64,000 bases of DNA from an uncultured Oscillospiraceae bacterium (GCA_947626315.1 CANQRQ010000001.1:1-64000), one strand, 5' to 3'. Shown: positions 26,400 through 34,818, numbered from the stretch's first letter. Numbers and translations: made by a program. Notes: generated from the letters alone by a model not told the origin.

Positions 26400-26432
26400 G
26401 GCCACTCGAAGCTTCGTGCCGGGTGGCCCTTT
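26400..26432 (+). terminator. Hairpin between nanA-like and nahK-like genes
   Basis: GGCCAC (26400-26405) can pair with GTGGCC (26423-26428), the loop can fold as GAAGCTTC, and CTTTT follows. The stem is short, so termination is probably partial. The rest of the 142-bp gap is Pur/Pyr-biased and carries no gene. Confidence 0.5.
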
Positions 26433-26510
26433 TCCCCCGCCGGCAGGGGAAAATTTTGCGGAAAGCGGAAAATTTTCAGACTGCTTTGAAAAAAACGCAG
26501 GAGAAGGAAT

Positions 26511-27566
26511 ATGGAAGAAGCGATCAGACAGTTCAGGCTGGATACCCCGCCGGTATCCTGTGAGCGCTACGGCTTTGGCCACATCAACCGCACCTATCTT
26601 GTCCGGACCGAGAGCGGCCGGCGCTATATCCTCCAGTGGGTGAATTCCACGGTCTTCCCGGATGTGCACGGGCTGATGGAAAACGTCATTGCCGTGACCC
26701 GCCGCCTGGCAGAGCGCTCGGCGGATCCCCGGAGCCATCTGAGCCTGGTGCCCACCCTGGAGGGGCAGCCGTACTGGACCGACCCGGCGGGGGAGGTCTG
26801 GCGGCTGTACGACTTCATTGAGGACAGCCTCTGCCTCCAGGCCCCGGAGACGCCGGAGGACTTCTATCAAAGCGCCGTGGCCTTCGGCTGCTTCCAGGCC
26901 GCCATGGCGGATTTTCCGGCCCAGTCCCTGCATGAGACGATCCCTCATTTTCACGACACCCCCGACCGCTATCGGAAGTTTCACGCCGCCCTGGCGGCGG
27001 ACGCGGCGGGCCGGGCCGGGGAGGCGGCAGAGGAGATCCGCTTCTATCTGGACCGGGAGGAGGAGGCCGGCGCGCTGCAGCGGATGCTGGCAGACGGCGA
27101 GCTGCCCCTGCGGGTCACCCATAACGACACCAAGCTCAACAACGTCATGCTGGACGCGAAAACCCGCCGGGCCCTCTGCGTCATCGATCTGGACACGGTG
27201 ATGCCCGGCCTGGCCGCCTATGACTTCGGGGACTCCATCCGCTTCGGCGCCTCCACGGCGGCGGAGGACGAGCCGGACCTGGACAAAGTGGCGCTGAATC
27301 TGGAGCTGTTCGCCATTTATTCCAAGGGCTTTGTCCGCGCCTGCCCGGCGCTGACCGGCCGGGAGCGGGAGACCCTCCCCCTGGGGGCCAAGCTGATGAC
27401 CCTGGAGTGCGGCCTCCGCTTTCTCACCGACTATCTGGAGGGGGACCGCTATTTCCAGACGGATTTTCCCCGGCACAACCTGCTCCGCTGCCGGACCCAG
27501 TGTAAGCTGGTCGCCGACATGGAAAAGAAGTGGGACGAAATGGGCCGGATCATCCGCGGCCTGTGA
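26511..27566 (+). CDS. nahK: N-acetylhexosamine 1-kinase (NahK-like phosphotransferase)
   Basis: Predicted to phosphorylate GlcNAc or GalNAc at C1 with ATP. The 351-residue protein follows Bifidobacterium NahK block by block as I recall that sequence: YGFGHINRTYLV, GRRYILQWVNSTVFPDVHGLMENV, HETIPHFHDTPDRYRKF, LRVTHNDTKLNNVMLD (catalytic Asp 206), IDLDTVMPG, DFGDSIRFGAST and LECGLRFLTDYLEGD. The fold is that of aminoglycoside phosphotransferases. RBS CAGGAGAAGG precedes the ATG. In bifidobacteria NahK serves lacto-N-biose/galacto-N-biose use; here no phosphorylase is present, and it may act on GlcNAc made by the epimerase. The AraC-type gene follows after 26 bp. Confidence 0.85.
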   Translation: MEEAIRQFRLDTPPVSCERYGFGHINRTYLVRTESGRRYILQWVNSTVFPDVHGLMENVIAVTRRLAERSADPRSHLSLVPTLEGQPYWTDPAGEVWRLYDFIEDSLCLQAPETPEDFYQSAVAFGCFQAAMADFPAQSLHETIPHFHDTPDRYRKFHAALAADAAGRAGEAAEEIRFYLDREEEAGALQRMLADGELPLRVTHNDTKLNNVMLDAKTRRALCVIDLDTVMPGLAAYDFGDSIRFGASTAAEDEPDLDKVALNLELFAIYSKGFVRACPALTGRERETLPLGAKLMTLECGLRFLTDYLEGDRYFQTDFPRHNLLRCRTQCKLVADMEKKWDEMGRIIRGL

Positions 27567-27592
27567 GCGGCGGAGAGAGGAAGGAGAGGGCC

Positions 27593-28447
27593 ATGAACAT
27601 CCTGTTTAATTCGGACAAGCTTTTGCGGCTGATCACCAATCTGCAGAGCTTTACCGGCATCAGCACCAGCGTCTACGACGCCGACGGAAAGGGCATCCAG
27701 TTGGGCGGGGAGCACTGCGCCTTTTGCCGCCTGATGAACGCCGACCCGGAGGGGCACGCCCGCTGCCAGGCCAGCGACGCCCAGGCGGTGCGCCGCAGCG
27801 ACGCGGTCCGTGGGCTCTACGGCTACCGCTGCCACGCGGGGGTCAACGAGATGGTCCTGCCCATCTATGACAGCGGGGTGCCCGTGGCCTATTTGGCCTT
27901 CGGGCAGCTGCTGGACACCGCCCCCACCGAGCAGCAGTGGGAGGCGGCGCGAAAGACCCTGGGCTGGTACAAGGGGGACCTGGCGGAACTGAAGGAGGCC
28001 TTCTTCCAGATGCGGCGGCTCTCCCCCCTGGAGATGAACGCCTACGCGGAGATCCTGGAGGCGCTGGCCCTCTATATCCGGCAGGAGGGCGTGATCCGCT
28101 CGGCGGAGTATACGGACCAGCAGAAGCTGGAGCTGTACCTGGACGAGCACTACATGGAGCCCCTCTCCCTGAGCCGCATCGCCGGGGACCTGCACATGGG
28201 GACTACCAAGCTCTGCGCCCTGGCCAAAAAGCTCTCCGGCGGCAGCACCCTTACCCGGCTCATTGCCCAGCGGCGGGTGGAGGCCGCCAAGGAGCTGCTG
28301 CTGAAAAGCGACGCGCCGGTGGCCGCCGTGGCGGAAAAGGTGGGCTTCAGCGACTACAATTATTTCACCAAAATCTTTAAATCCGTCACCGGCATCACCC
28401 CCAGCGCCTACCGGAAGGAGAACCGCCGGAGCCCCGACCGGTTCTGA
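27593..28447 (+). CDS. PocR-domain AraC-family transcriptional regulator
   Basis: A 284-residue regulator. Residues about 1-165 form a PocR sensory domain with the cysteine pattern HCAFCRLMN and GYRCHAGVNEMVLPI, in which a ligand or metal may bind. Residues about 180-280 are an AraC DNA-binding domain, LSLSRIAGDLHMGTTKLCALAKK then VGFSDYNYFTKIFKSVTGITPSAYRK. The ATG at 27593 follows GAAGGAGAGG; I chose it over an in-frame start overlapping nahK because the domain begins there. It probably activates the sugar importer immediately downstream. Confidence 0.88.
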   Translation: MNILFNSDKLLRLITNLQSFTGISTSVYDADGKGIQLGGEHCAFCRLMNADPEGHARCQASDAQAVRRSDAVRGLYGYRCHAGVNEMVLPIYDSGVPVAYLAFGQLLDTAPTEQQWEAARKTLGWYKGDLAELKEAFFQMRRLSPLEMNAYAEILEALALYIRQEGVIRSAEYTDQQKLELYLDEHYMEPLSLSRIAGDLHMGTTKLCALAKKLSGGSTLTRLIAQRRVEAAKELLLKSDAPVAAVAEKVGFSDYNYFTKIFKSVTGITPSAYRKENRRSPDRF

Positions 28448-28702
28448 GCGGGGGCTTTCCCAGCAATAGGGAGTATATTTCTCAAAACTGAAAGATTTTC
28501 CCTATTATTTACCAATAATAACAAGTATAATAAGGGGTAGAAAAGAGCTTTTGGTTAAAATGCCGTCAATATCGGCCGTTTTAGGGGGGCGCCCCCCTAT
28601 CTCGTATTCCGCTTGCGGAATACGAGGATAAAGCCTTGGAAAAAGCGTGTTGTCGGCGCGCGAGCGCCTGATAATAAACAAAAATTTTATGGAGGAAACA
28701 CA
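28448..28702. other. 255-bp gap before second sugar transporter, with two hairpins
   Basis: A possible -10 box TATAAT is at 28526-28531 with only a weak -35 match. Bases 28583-28598 are a perfect loopless 16-bp palindrome of G and C runs. Bases 28601-28612 and 28615-28626 form a 12-bp stem with a 2-base loop. Both would lie in the untranslated leader of the binding-protein mRNA. No gene is visible. Confidence 0.6.
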
Positions 28703-30031
28703 ATGAAAAAGTTCTTAGCAATGCTTCTTGCGCTGGCAATGGTGTTTGCTCTGGCTGCCTGCGGCGGAAGCTCCGCCCCGGCCGCTGAGGCACCCGCTGC
28801 CGAGGAACCCGCCGCCGAAGAGCCGGCCGCCGACAAGCTGCCGCTGAACGTCATCATTTCTCAGTACGGCAACAACACCCAGGCCTGGTGGGACGGCGTG
28901 TTCGTGCCCGGCTTTGAGACCGCCCACCCCGACATTGATCTGACGGTGGAGATCGTCTCCTGGAACGACCTGTACACCGTGGTCTCCAACCGCATCACCA
29001 ATGAAAATGTGCCCGACATTCTGAACATCGACACCTTTGCCGACTATGTGGCCGACGATCTGCTGATGCCCGCCGAGGAGTACACCTCTGCCGAGCTGAA
29101 AGCGAAGATCATCCCCAGCTTCTGGAACGCCAACGAGCTGGACGGCACGGTTTGGGCCCTGCCCATCCTGGCCTCTGTCCGTTCCCTGTTCTACAATGTG
29201 GACATCCTGGAGGCTGCCGGCGTGGAAGTGCCCACCACCTGGGACGAGGTGAAGACCGCCTGCGCCGCCATTCAGGCCTATGACCCGGACATCACCCCCT
29301 GGAGCCTTGACGTGTCCTCTGACGAAGGCCAGGCCGCTTTCGGTTACTACACCTGGAACAACGGCGGCGGCTTCGTGGACGACAACGGCGACTGGGCCCT
29401 GAACAGCGCCGCCAACGTGGAAGCCCTCAACTTCATCAAGGAGATGGTGGACGCCGGCTACTGCTTCGCCGATCCCATGAACGCCACCCGTTATCCCCAG
29501 CAGGACGCCTTCAACGCCGGCTCTCTGGCGATGATGATCGGCCCCTGCAACATGATCAGCGCCTCCTCTGAGGTCAACTACGGCGTGGCCCCCATGCCCA
29601 CCAACGGCGGCAACAGCCCCGTGGCCTTCGGCGTGTGCGACCGTCTGATGGCCTTCAAGAACGACTCCGCTCCTGACCAGGCCGCCCGTACCGCCGCCAT
29701 CAGCGCTTTCTTCGATTACTTCTACGATCAGGAAGTGTACTCCGAGTACATGGTATATGAGGGCTTCCTGCCCGTCACCAGCGACGCCTCCGCCTATCTG
29801 CCGGAGCACGCCGACCAGTTCAACAAGTGCGAGGCCAACGGCGGCACGCCCGGTGAGAACGACTACTTCGCCACCTGGTGCGGCATGCTGGCCGACTGCG
29901 ACTTCTATCCCGCTTCCCGCGCGGAGTGGATCGACGTAAAGCAGGGCGTCATTGACGCCGAGCAGCAGGTCCTGGAGGGCGCCGACGCCCAGGCCGTTCT
30001 GGACGAGCTGCAGAGCGCCATCGCCGGCTGA
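28703..30031 (+). CDS. Second sugar ABC transporter substrate-binding lipoprotein
   Basis: A family 1 sugar-binding lipoprotein of 442 residues. The ATG at 28703 follows GGAGG and starts the signal peptide MKKFLAMLLALAMVFALAACGG with the lipid-anchor cysteine at residue 20. A short Ala/Pro/Glu tether leads to the binding domain, which begins LPLNVIISQYGNNTQAWWDG; VPDILNIDTFADYVADDLL and LPILASVRSLFYNVDILEAAGV follow. It is clearly distinct from the upstream binding protein, so the island imports at least two ligands. Its position behind nahK and the AraC-type regulator suggests an amino-sugar oligosaccharide, but that is inference. Confidence 0.88.
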   Translation: MKKFLAMLLALAMVFALAACGGSSAPAAEAPAAEEPAAEEPAADKLPLNVIISQYGNNTQAWWDGVFVPGFETAHPDIDLTVEIVSWNDLYTVVSNRITNENVPDILNIDTFADYVADDLLMPAEEYTSAELKAKIIPSFWNANELDGTVWALPILASVRSLFYNVDILEAAGVEVPTTWDEVKTACAAIQAYDPDITPWSLDVSSDEGQAAFGYYTWNNGGGFVDDNGDWALNSAANVEALNFIKEMVDAGYCFADPMNATRYPQQDAFNAGSLAMMIGPCNMISASSEVNYGVAPMPTNGGNSPVAFGVCDRLMAFKNDSAPDQAARTAAISAFFDYFYDQEVYSEYMVYEGFLPVTSDASAYLPEHADQFNKCEANGGTPGENDYFATWCGMLADCDFYPASRAEWIDVKQGVIDAEQQVLEGADAQAVLDELQSAIAG

Positions 30032-30070
30032 GACAGCCATCCGATCCTTAAACCCTGAGTAAAGAACCCG

Positions 30071-30100
30071 AGGGGCCGGACCTGCTCCGGCCCCTCTTCC
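30071..30100 (+). terminator. Hairpin after the second binding-protein gene
   Basis: A 10-bp GC-rich stem (30071-30080 with 30086-30095) followed by a pyrimidine run. It probably reduces transcription into the permease genes. Confidence 0.55.
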
Positions 30101-30155
30101 CTTTATCCGATTGCCGCAGTTGTCACGATTCCCTTATTTTGGGAAGGGGGTTATC

Positions 30156-31046
30156 ATGAAAAAACAGCCTGTCCTGAAAAAAGCGGAGCCCTATCTCTGG
30201 CTGGCGCCCAGCGTCCTTCTGATGCTGTCCATGATCGTCGTCCCGGTGATCACGGTGTTCCGGCTGTCCGTGTCAGACATCAGCCGCGCTGGCGTGATCA
30301 AGGGCTTTGCCGGCCTGGAGAATTTCCAGGCCATCTTCGCTTCGTCCAAGTTCTGGCACACGCTCCAGAACACGCTTGTCTGGACGGTGGTGGTGGTGGG
30401 TGTGTCCACACTGCTGGGCTTCATCATCGCCATGGTACTCAATCAGAAATTTACAGGCCGGAAAATCGTCCGGGCCATTGTGGTCTTCCCCTGGGCGACC
30501 AGCCTGATCATCCAGTCCATAGTCTGGAAATACATCATCACGGCCGACTTCGGCTCCCTGAACGTCATTCTGCGGAAGCTGGGCATTATCAGCCAGAACA
30601 TCAACTGGACGCCCAACGCCACGGCCTATTTCGCCTGGGAGTGCTGGATCGGCATTTTCGTGACGGTCCCCTTCGTCACCTTCTGCGTGCTCTCCGGCCT
30701 GCAGAGCATCGACGAGAACTATTACGAGGCGGCGGAGATCGACGGGGCCGGCTTCTGGAAAAAGCTGGGCAGCATCACCCTGCCCCTGCTGAAGCCCTCC
30801 CTGACGGTGAGCACGGTGCTGAACATCATCTATGTGTTCAACTCCTTCCCTATCATCTGGACCATCACCAAGGGCGACCCGGCGGACAAAACCCACACCC
30901 TGGCCACTTACCTCTATAAGCTGGCCTTCACCAACGGGCGCATGGGCCAGGCGGCGGCGGTGTCGGTGGTCGGCTTTGTGATCCTGTGTATCTGTGCGGG
31001 CATCTATATGGTGCTCAGCCTGAAAGCGGAAAAGGAGGGACAGTGA
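30156..31046 (+). CDS. Sugar ABC transporter permease (MalF/UgpA type)
   Basis: A six-helix permease of 296 residues. I chose the ATG at 30156 because GGGAAGGGGG precedes it and the protein then begins MKKQPVLKKAEPYLWLAPSV, as usual for the family; an in-frame start at 30111 has no ribosome site. The EAA loop reads EAAEIDGAGFWKKLGSITLPLLKPS. Its stop codon overlaps the start of the next permease (TGATG). Confidence 0.92.
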   Translation: MKKQPVLKKAEPYLWLAPSVLLMLSMIVVPVITVFRLSVSDISRAGVIKGFAGLENFQAIFASSKFWHTLQNTLVWTVVVVGVSTLLGFIIAMVLNQKFTGRKIVRAIVVFPWATSLIIQSIVWKYIITADFGSLNVILRKLGIISQNINWTPNATAYFAWECWIGIFVTVPFVTFCVLSGLQSIDENYYEAAEIDGAGFWKKLGSITLPLLKPSLTVSTVLNIIYVFNSFPIIWTITKGDPADKTHTLATYLYKLAFTNGRMGQAAAVSVVGFVILCICAGIYMVLSLKAEKEGQ

Positions 31047-31888
31047 TGGCAGACCGTCGGCGCAAAAACCCCTGGACCCGGGTCCTCCTGTATCTTTTCG
31101 TGTTTGTGCTGTGTATCGTGATCCTGTACCCCTATTTTGTCATGTTCACCACAGCGGCCAAGACAAGGGAGGAGATGTACGCCCTGGACATGACCATCCT
31201 CCCGAAGAAGTGGATGTGGTCCAACTTCGTGGATGTGTGGAGCCAGGCGCCCATCCTCCGGTATTTTCTGAACTCCATCATTGTGGCGGGCGGCGCCACC
31301 GGAATCGCCATCCTGTGCGGCATTCCGGCGGCCTACGCCATGAGCCGGATGCAGTTTAAGGGGAAGGGCATCTTCCTGGGCGCGGTGATCATGAGCCAGA
31401 TGTTCGCCCCGGTGGTGCTTTTGATGGGCATCTACCGGCTGATGCTGGACCTGCACCTCACCAACAACCTGCTGGGCCTGATCCTGCTCAACGCGGCCTT
31501 CAACCAGGCTTTTGCCATCTGGCTGCTCCGGGGCACCTTCCTGTCCATCTCCCCGGAGATGGAGCAGGCCGCCAAAATTGACGGCTGCACCACGGTGGGC
31601 TCCCTGATCCGGGTGCTGCTGCCCATGGCCGCCCCCGGCATCGTCACCACGCTGATCTTCGTCTTTATCAACGCCTGGAACGAATACACCATGGCCCTGA
31701 CCCTGATCAGCACCGACACCCTCAAGCCCATCACCGTAGGCCTGAACGTCTTCAACGGCTTCAACATGATCCAGTGGCAGTACATGTTTGCCACCAGCAT
31801 CTTTGCCACCATCCCGGTCATCATCCTCTTCCTGTGCATTGAAAAGCACTTGGCGGCGGGCCTGACCTCCGGCGGCGTCAAGGGCTGA
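31046..31888 (+). CDS. Sugar ABC transporter permease (MalG/UgpE type)
   Basis: A 280-residue partner permease, with EAA-type loop EQAAKIDGCTTVGSLIRVLLPMAAPG and C-terminal GLTSGGVKG, typical of the family. AAAGGAGGG precedes the ATG, which overlaps the previous stop codon by one base. No ATPase gene follows; the transcript ends at a terminator 22 bp downstream. Confidence 0.92.
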   Translation: MADRRRKNPWTRVLLYLFVFVLCIVILYPYFVMFTTAAKTREEMYALDMTILPKKWMWSNFVDVWSQAPILRYFLNSIIVAGGATGIAILCGIPAAYAMSRMQFKGKGIFLGAVIMSQMFAPVVLLMGIYRLMLDLHLTNNLLGLILLNAAFNQAFAIWLLRGTFLSISPEMEQAAKIDGCTTVGSLIRVLLPMAAPGIVTTLIFVFINAWNEYTMALTLISTDTLKPITVGLNVFNGFNMIQWQYMFATSIFATIPVIILFLCIEKHLAAGLTSGGVKG

Positions 31889-31907
31889 GCGGCAGCTCCG
31901 TTAGAAC

Positions 31908-31935
31908 AAAAAGCTCCCTTTCCGGGAGCTTTTTT
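31908..31935 (+). terminator. Terminator of the second sugar transporter operon
   Basis: An 8-bp stem (31911-31918 with 31924-31931) extended by an A-run before and a T-run after, with a 5-base loop. From 31936 to 32032 the DNA is AT-rich and holds no recognisable feature. Confidence 0.85.
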
Positions 31936-32032
31936 GACGGCGGAAAATTAAAAAATGAAATTTAGTTTTTGCAAGATTTCATGCGTTTTCAAGAGAATTT
32001 AAAAGGATTAAAAATCAGAATTAAATTTCCGG

Positions 32033-32061
32033 TTGACAGGCCCTTTTTCCTGTGGTATAAA
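32033..32061 (+). promoter_or_regulatory. rplM-rpsI promoter, TTGACA-17-TATAAA
   Basis: TTGACA (32033-32038) and TATAAA (32056-32061) with a 17-bp spacer. The leader to rplM would be about 55 bases and contains the short direct repeat GTCAATAC twice. Confidence 0.8.
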
Positions 32062-32122
32062 AGAGAAGCGCGTTAAAAGTCAATACGTCAATACTTTTTA
32101 TTTCTATATGGAGGCACACATC

Positions 32123-32551
32123 ATGTCCACAACTATGGTCACCAAGGAGACCGTTACCCGCAAGTGGTACGTCCTTGACGCCGCCGGCAAGCCCCTGGGC
32201 AAGACCGCGGCCCTGGCCGCCGATCTTCTCCGCGGCAAGCTGAAAACCGACTACACCCCTCATGTTGACTGCGGCGATTACGTCATTGTCATCAACGCCA
32301 AGGAAGCCGTCCTCACCGGCAAGAAGCTGGAGCAGAAGTATTACCGGACCCACTCCGGCTACCCCGGCGGCCTGAAGGAGACTCAGTACAAGCACCTGAT
32401 GGAGAAGAAGCCCGAGCTGGCCATGCGGCTGGCGGTCCGGGGCATGCTCCAGAAGAACACCATTGCCCAGTGGCAGCTCAAGCGCCTGAAGGTCTTTGCC
32501 GGCGCGGAGCATACCCACGCGGCCCAGAAGCCGGTCGTCTGGGATCGTTAA
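32123..32551 (+). CDS. rplM: 50S ribosomal protein L13
   Basis: Early-assembly large-subunit protein of 142 residues. Family sequences include RKWYVLDAAGKPLGKTAALAADLLRGK, KTDYTPHVDCGDYVIVINA, YYRTHSGYPGGLK and AVRGMLQKNTIAQWQLKRLKVFAG. The ATG at 32123 follows TATGGAGGCA. It is paired with rpsI 15 bp downstream, the near-universal arrangement. Confidence 0.98.
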   Translation: MSTTMVTKETVTRKWYVLDAAGKPLGKTAALAADLLRGKLKTDYTPHVDCGDYVIVINAKEAVLTGKKLEQKYYRTHSGYPGGLKETQYKHLMEKKPELAMRLAVRGMLQKNTIAQWQLKRLKVFAGAEHTHAAQKPVVWDR

Positions 32552-32566
32552 AGGAGGAGAAGAAAG

Positions 32567-32977
32567 ATGGCAACCTATAAGACCAAGAAGCCCTATATGT
32601 ACGGTACCGGCCGTCGGAAATCCTCCGTGGCCCGGGTTCACCTGATCCCCAACGGCACCGGCGTCATCACCATCAACGGCCGCGATATTGACGATTATTT
32701 CGGCCTGGACACCCTGAAGCTCATCGTTCGTCAGCCTCTGGTCGCCACCAACACCGTCGGCAAGGTGGACATTGAGGCCACCGTCTCCGGCGGCGGCGTC
32801 TCCGGCCAGGCCGGCGCCATCCGGCACGGCATCGCCCGCGCCCTGCTGGTGGTGGACGAGAGCTACCGTCCCGCTCTGAAGGCTGCCGGGTTCCTGACCC
32901 GCGACCCCAGAATGAAAGAGCGCAAGAAGTACGGCCTCAAAGCCGCCCGTCGCGCTCCGCAGTTCAGCAAGCGCTAA
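32567..32977 (+). CDS. rpsI: 30S ribosomal protein S9
   Basis: Small-subunit head protein of 136 residues whose C-terminal tail reaches the P-site tRNA. It has [17 protein letters not shown]-like and [19 protein letters not shown] blocks and ends [27 protein letters not shown] precedes the ATG. Twenty bases of its 3' coding end (32916-32935) recur in inverted orientation just downstream at 33029-33048. Confidence 0.98.
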   Translation: MATYKTKKPYMYGTGRRKSSVARVHLIPNGTGVITINGRDIDDYFGLDTLKLIVRQPLVATNTVGKVDIEATVSGGGVSGQAGAIRHGIARALLVVDESYRPALKAAGFLTRDPRMKERKKYGLKAARRAPQFSKR

Positions 32978-32993
32978 TCTGTACAATACCCTC

Positions 32994-33023
32994 ACCGGCC
33001 GGTCCATTGGACCGGCCGGTTTG
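32994..33023 (+). terminator. rplM-rpsI terminator
   Basis: A 12-bp GC-rich stem (32994-33005 with 33009-33020), 3-base loop, then TTTGTT. Confidence 0.85.
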
Positions 33024-33164
33024 TTGCTGCCGTACTTCTTGCGCTCTTAGCCGTAAAAAGGGATCTTATGAAGAGCAAGTGCATAAGAACTTTTTGATGT
33101 AGGGAACAAATTATGGCAATTTATTTAGCAAAAGTTCCCCAAAACAAAATAGGAGGATTTCCAA

Positions 33165-33197
33165 GGGGCTGCAGCAAAATGCTGTAGCCCCTTTTTT
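33165..33197 (+). terminator. Terminator-like hairpin in the rpsI downstream gap
   Basis: Bases 33165-33175 pair with 33181-33191 (11 bp with one G-U) around a 5-base loop, followed by TTTTTT. No certain gene precedes it within 180 bp, so it may end a lost gene, an unnoticed small RNA or rpsI read-through. Confidence 0.75.
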
Positions 33198-33262
33198 ATA
33201 GAAGACTTGTATAAGGCGGCCCATTCATCGGGAAATTCCCCCATTTTACTCCTCTGAATATA

Positions 33263-33291
33263 TGGAAAAAGCTGAATATTTATGTTATAGT
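33263..33291 (+). promoter_or_regulatory. Possible promoter of the zinc-ribbon array
   Basis: A -10 box TATAGT (33286-33291) is preceded by TG in the extended -10 position, with only a poor -35 match (TGGAAA, 33263-33268). It lies 80 bp before the first gene of the array. Confidence 0.4.
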
Positions 33292-33370
33292 AATTTCAAT
33301 ACGTATGCACAACGGTTTTACAAAACAGAAGCTTTGGGAAAAAGAGAGAAGCAAACGGGGAGGAAACAGC

Positions 33371-34117
33371 ATGCCTTTTTGTCAAAACTGTGGGAACCAG
33401 ATCCCGGAAGGGACCAGGTATTGCCAATTCTGCGGCGCAGCGCAGACGGCCGGGAGCGCCGCTCCCTCTGAACCGGCCTGGCAAAGCCCCGCGCCGGGAC
33501 CGGCGGCGGCCAGGGGCTCGTCTGGCCCGGAGGAGCGGGTATTTTTGGGCGTCATCGGGATGCTGCTGGGCGTCGTCGTTGTCTTTCTCATGCCGATCGC
33601 CATGGAGCCGGCGGGCGTCTGGGTCGGCATTCAGGGCCTGTGTATGGGCCTGACGGTCTTTTCCGGCTACCGGATGCTGAGTCGGAGGCTGGGCGTACCC
33701 GGGACCGTGATCTGCGCTGCCAGCGCCGCGGCGGCGGTGATCCTGGCCGAGGCGTTCGTGTGGATGCTGTTTGCCGAGACCGCCCCTGTATACCTGCCCT
33801 ACAGCGGCTTCGGTCTGCTGGGGACACTGCTGCGGGAAGGGCTTGCCGGCAGCTTTGCCCTCTATCTGGCGCAGGCTGTCCTGTTCGCCCTGGCGGGCGG
33901 GGCGCTGCTGGCCGTGCCGGATCTCCGGGCGCAGCGGCTGCACCCGGACCGGATGCCCAGGCTTCGGCCGGGGCTCATCTTCCTGCTTATGTTCCTGTTG
34001 ATGGTGGCCTGCTTCGCCCTTTTTGCCTCCGGCGAGAATACGGAGACACCGACCAACAGCTATGCCTATCAGACCGTGACGCATTTCATGCGGGGCTACG
34101 CGGCCTCCCGGCCGTAG
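33371..34117 (+). CDS. Zinc-ribbon protein 1, five-helix membrane protein
   Basis: Unrecognised function. The 248-residue product starts with a double CxxC zinc ribbon (C4, C7, C18, C21; MPFCQNCGNQIPEGTRYCQFCG). A Pro/Ala/Ser linker follows, then about five hydrophobic helices (near 57-78, 83-103, 113-134, 160-182, 203-222). The ATG at 33371 follows GGGGAGGAAAC; an in-frame ATG at 33305 would put 22 unrelated residues before the ribbon. It is the first of seven consecutive genes with the same N-terminal module. The ribbon is expected in the cytoplasm. Confidence 0.8.
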   Translation: MPFCQNCGNQIPEGTRYCQFCGAAQTAGSAAPSEPAWQSPAPGPAAARGSSGPEERVFLGVIGMLLGVVVVFLMPIAMEPAGVWVGIQGLCMGLTVFSGYRMLSRRLGVPGTVICAASAAAAVILAEAFVWMLFAETAPVYLPYSGFGLLGTLLREGLAGSFALYLAQAVLFALAGGALLAVPDLRAQRLHPDRMPRLRPGLIFLLMFLLMVACFALFASGENTETPTNSYAYQTVTHFMRGYAASRP

Positions 34118-34133
34118 GAAGGAGAGCAGCGGT

Positions 34134-34796
34134 ATGTATTGCGGAAACTGCGGAAAACAGCTCCCAGACGGCGTGAAGTTCTGCCCTGCCTGCGGCGCGG
34201 CCCAGACCGTGACCGCCGCCCGGCCGGCCCAGTCCGTCCAGCCTCCGGCGCAGGCGCCTGCTGGCAAAAAACCGGCCGGTCTGATCCTCATAGCGGCGGT
34301 GCTCGCGGCGGCGGTGCTCCTCGGGGCGCTGGTCATCGCCCCGAACATGGGCAGTCCCTGCGAGAAGGCGGAACGGCAATTTCATAAAATTAACAGCTTT
34401 GAAGATATCATAGAAAAAGGGCCAGATATCGCGGACCTGCTTTTGGGCATGGCCCAGACCGACATCGACGGGGCCGTGTTTGAGAGGCTCGTCGCCAACG
34501 GGCCGGACTACTATTACCTGCCCGGTCACTGGTACGTCGAGGGGAAGGACGTGGGCCTCTCGATGAAGTGCGAAGCCGGCCGGGTCGCCAGCGTTGAGAT
34601 TGCCATCACGGGCGGCGGCGGCCTGAGCGGGCCGGCGCTGACCGGGCTCAGGGATGAGGCCGTCTCCGCCTACGGTCCGGACTACGAGCAGACGGAGTGG
34701 GGAGGCATCTACATCCATCATACCTGGGCGAAAACGGACCTGGTGTTCGAGATGGCCAACGATGGGACGGGCATTGTGTACTTCAGATTCACGTAA
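34134..34796 (+). CDS. Zinc-ribbon protein 2, single-pass with outside domain
   Basis: A 220-residue protein with zinc ribbon at 1-22 (C3, C6, C17, C20), an Ala/Pro linker, one membrane helix (about 49-69, GLILIAAVLAAAVLLGALVIA) and a C-terminal domain of about 150 residues predicted outside. That domain has an alternating beta pattern ending VFEMANDGTGIVYFRFT; I cannot name its family. GGAGAGCAGCGG precedes the ATG, 16 bp after gene 1, so the two are cotranscribed. Confidence 0.78.
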   Translation: MYCGNCGKQLPDGVKFCPACGAAQTVTAARPAQSVQPPAQAPAGKKPAGLILIAAVLAAAVLLGALVIAPNMGSPCEKAERQFHKINSFEDIIEKGPDIADLLLGMAQTDIDGAVFERLVANGPDYYYLPGHWYVEGKDVGLSMKCEAGRVASVEIAITGGGGLSGPALTGLRDEAVSAYGPDYEQTEWGGIYIHHTWAKTDLVFEMANDGTGIVYFRFT

Positions 34797-34818
34797 AAGC
34801 TATCGGGAGGAAAACGGT

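Larger units (their letters stand above)
33021..33370. other. 350-bp AT-richer gap between rpsI and zinc-ribbon array
   Basis: It holds a 20-bp inverted copy of the rpsI 3' end (33029-33048), a second terminator-like hairpin (33165-33191) and a possible promoter before the array. A 24-codon frame at 33113-33187 is present but has no good ribosome site. The base composition is lower in GC than the flanking genes. It could be decayed foreign DNA; nothing in it is recognisable. Confidence 0.5.

Noticed and set aside
33113-33187. 24-codon frame starting MAIYLAKVPQNK in the rpsI downstream gap
   Set aside because: It lacks a proper ribosome site and its stop codon lies inside a terminator hairpin arm; without comparison I cannot call it a gene.
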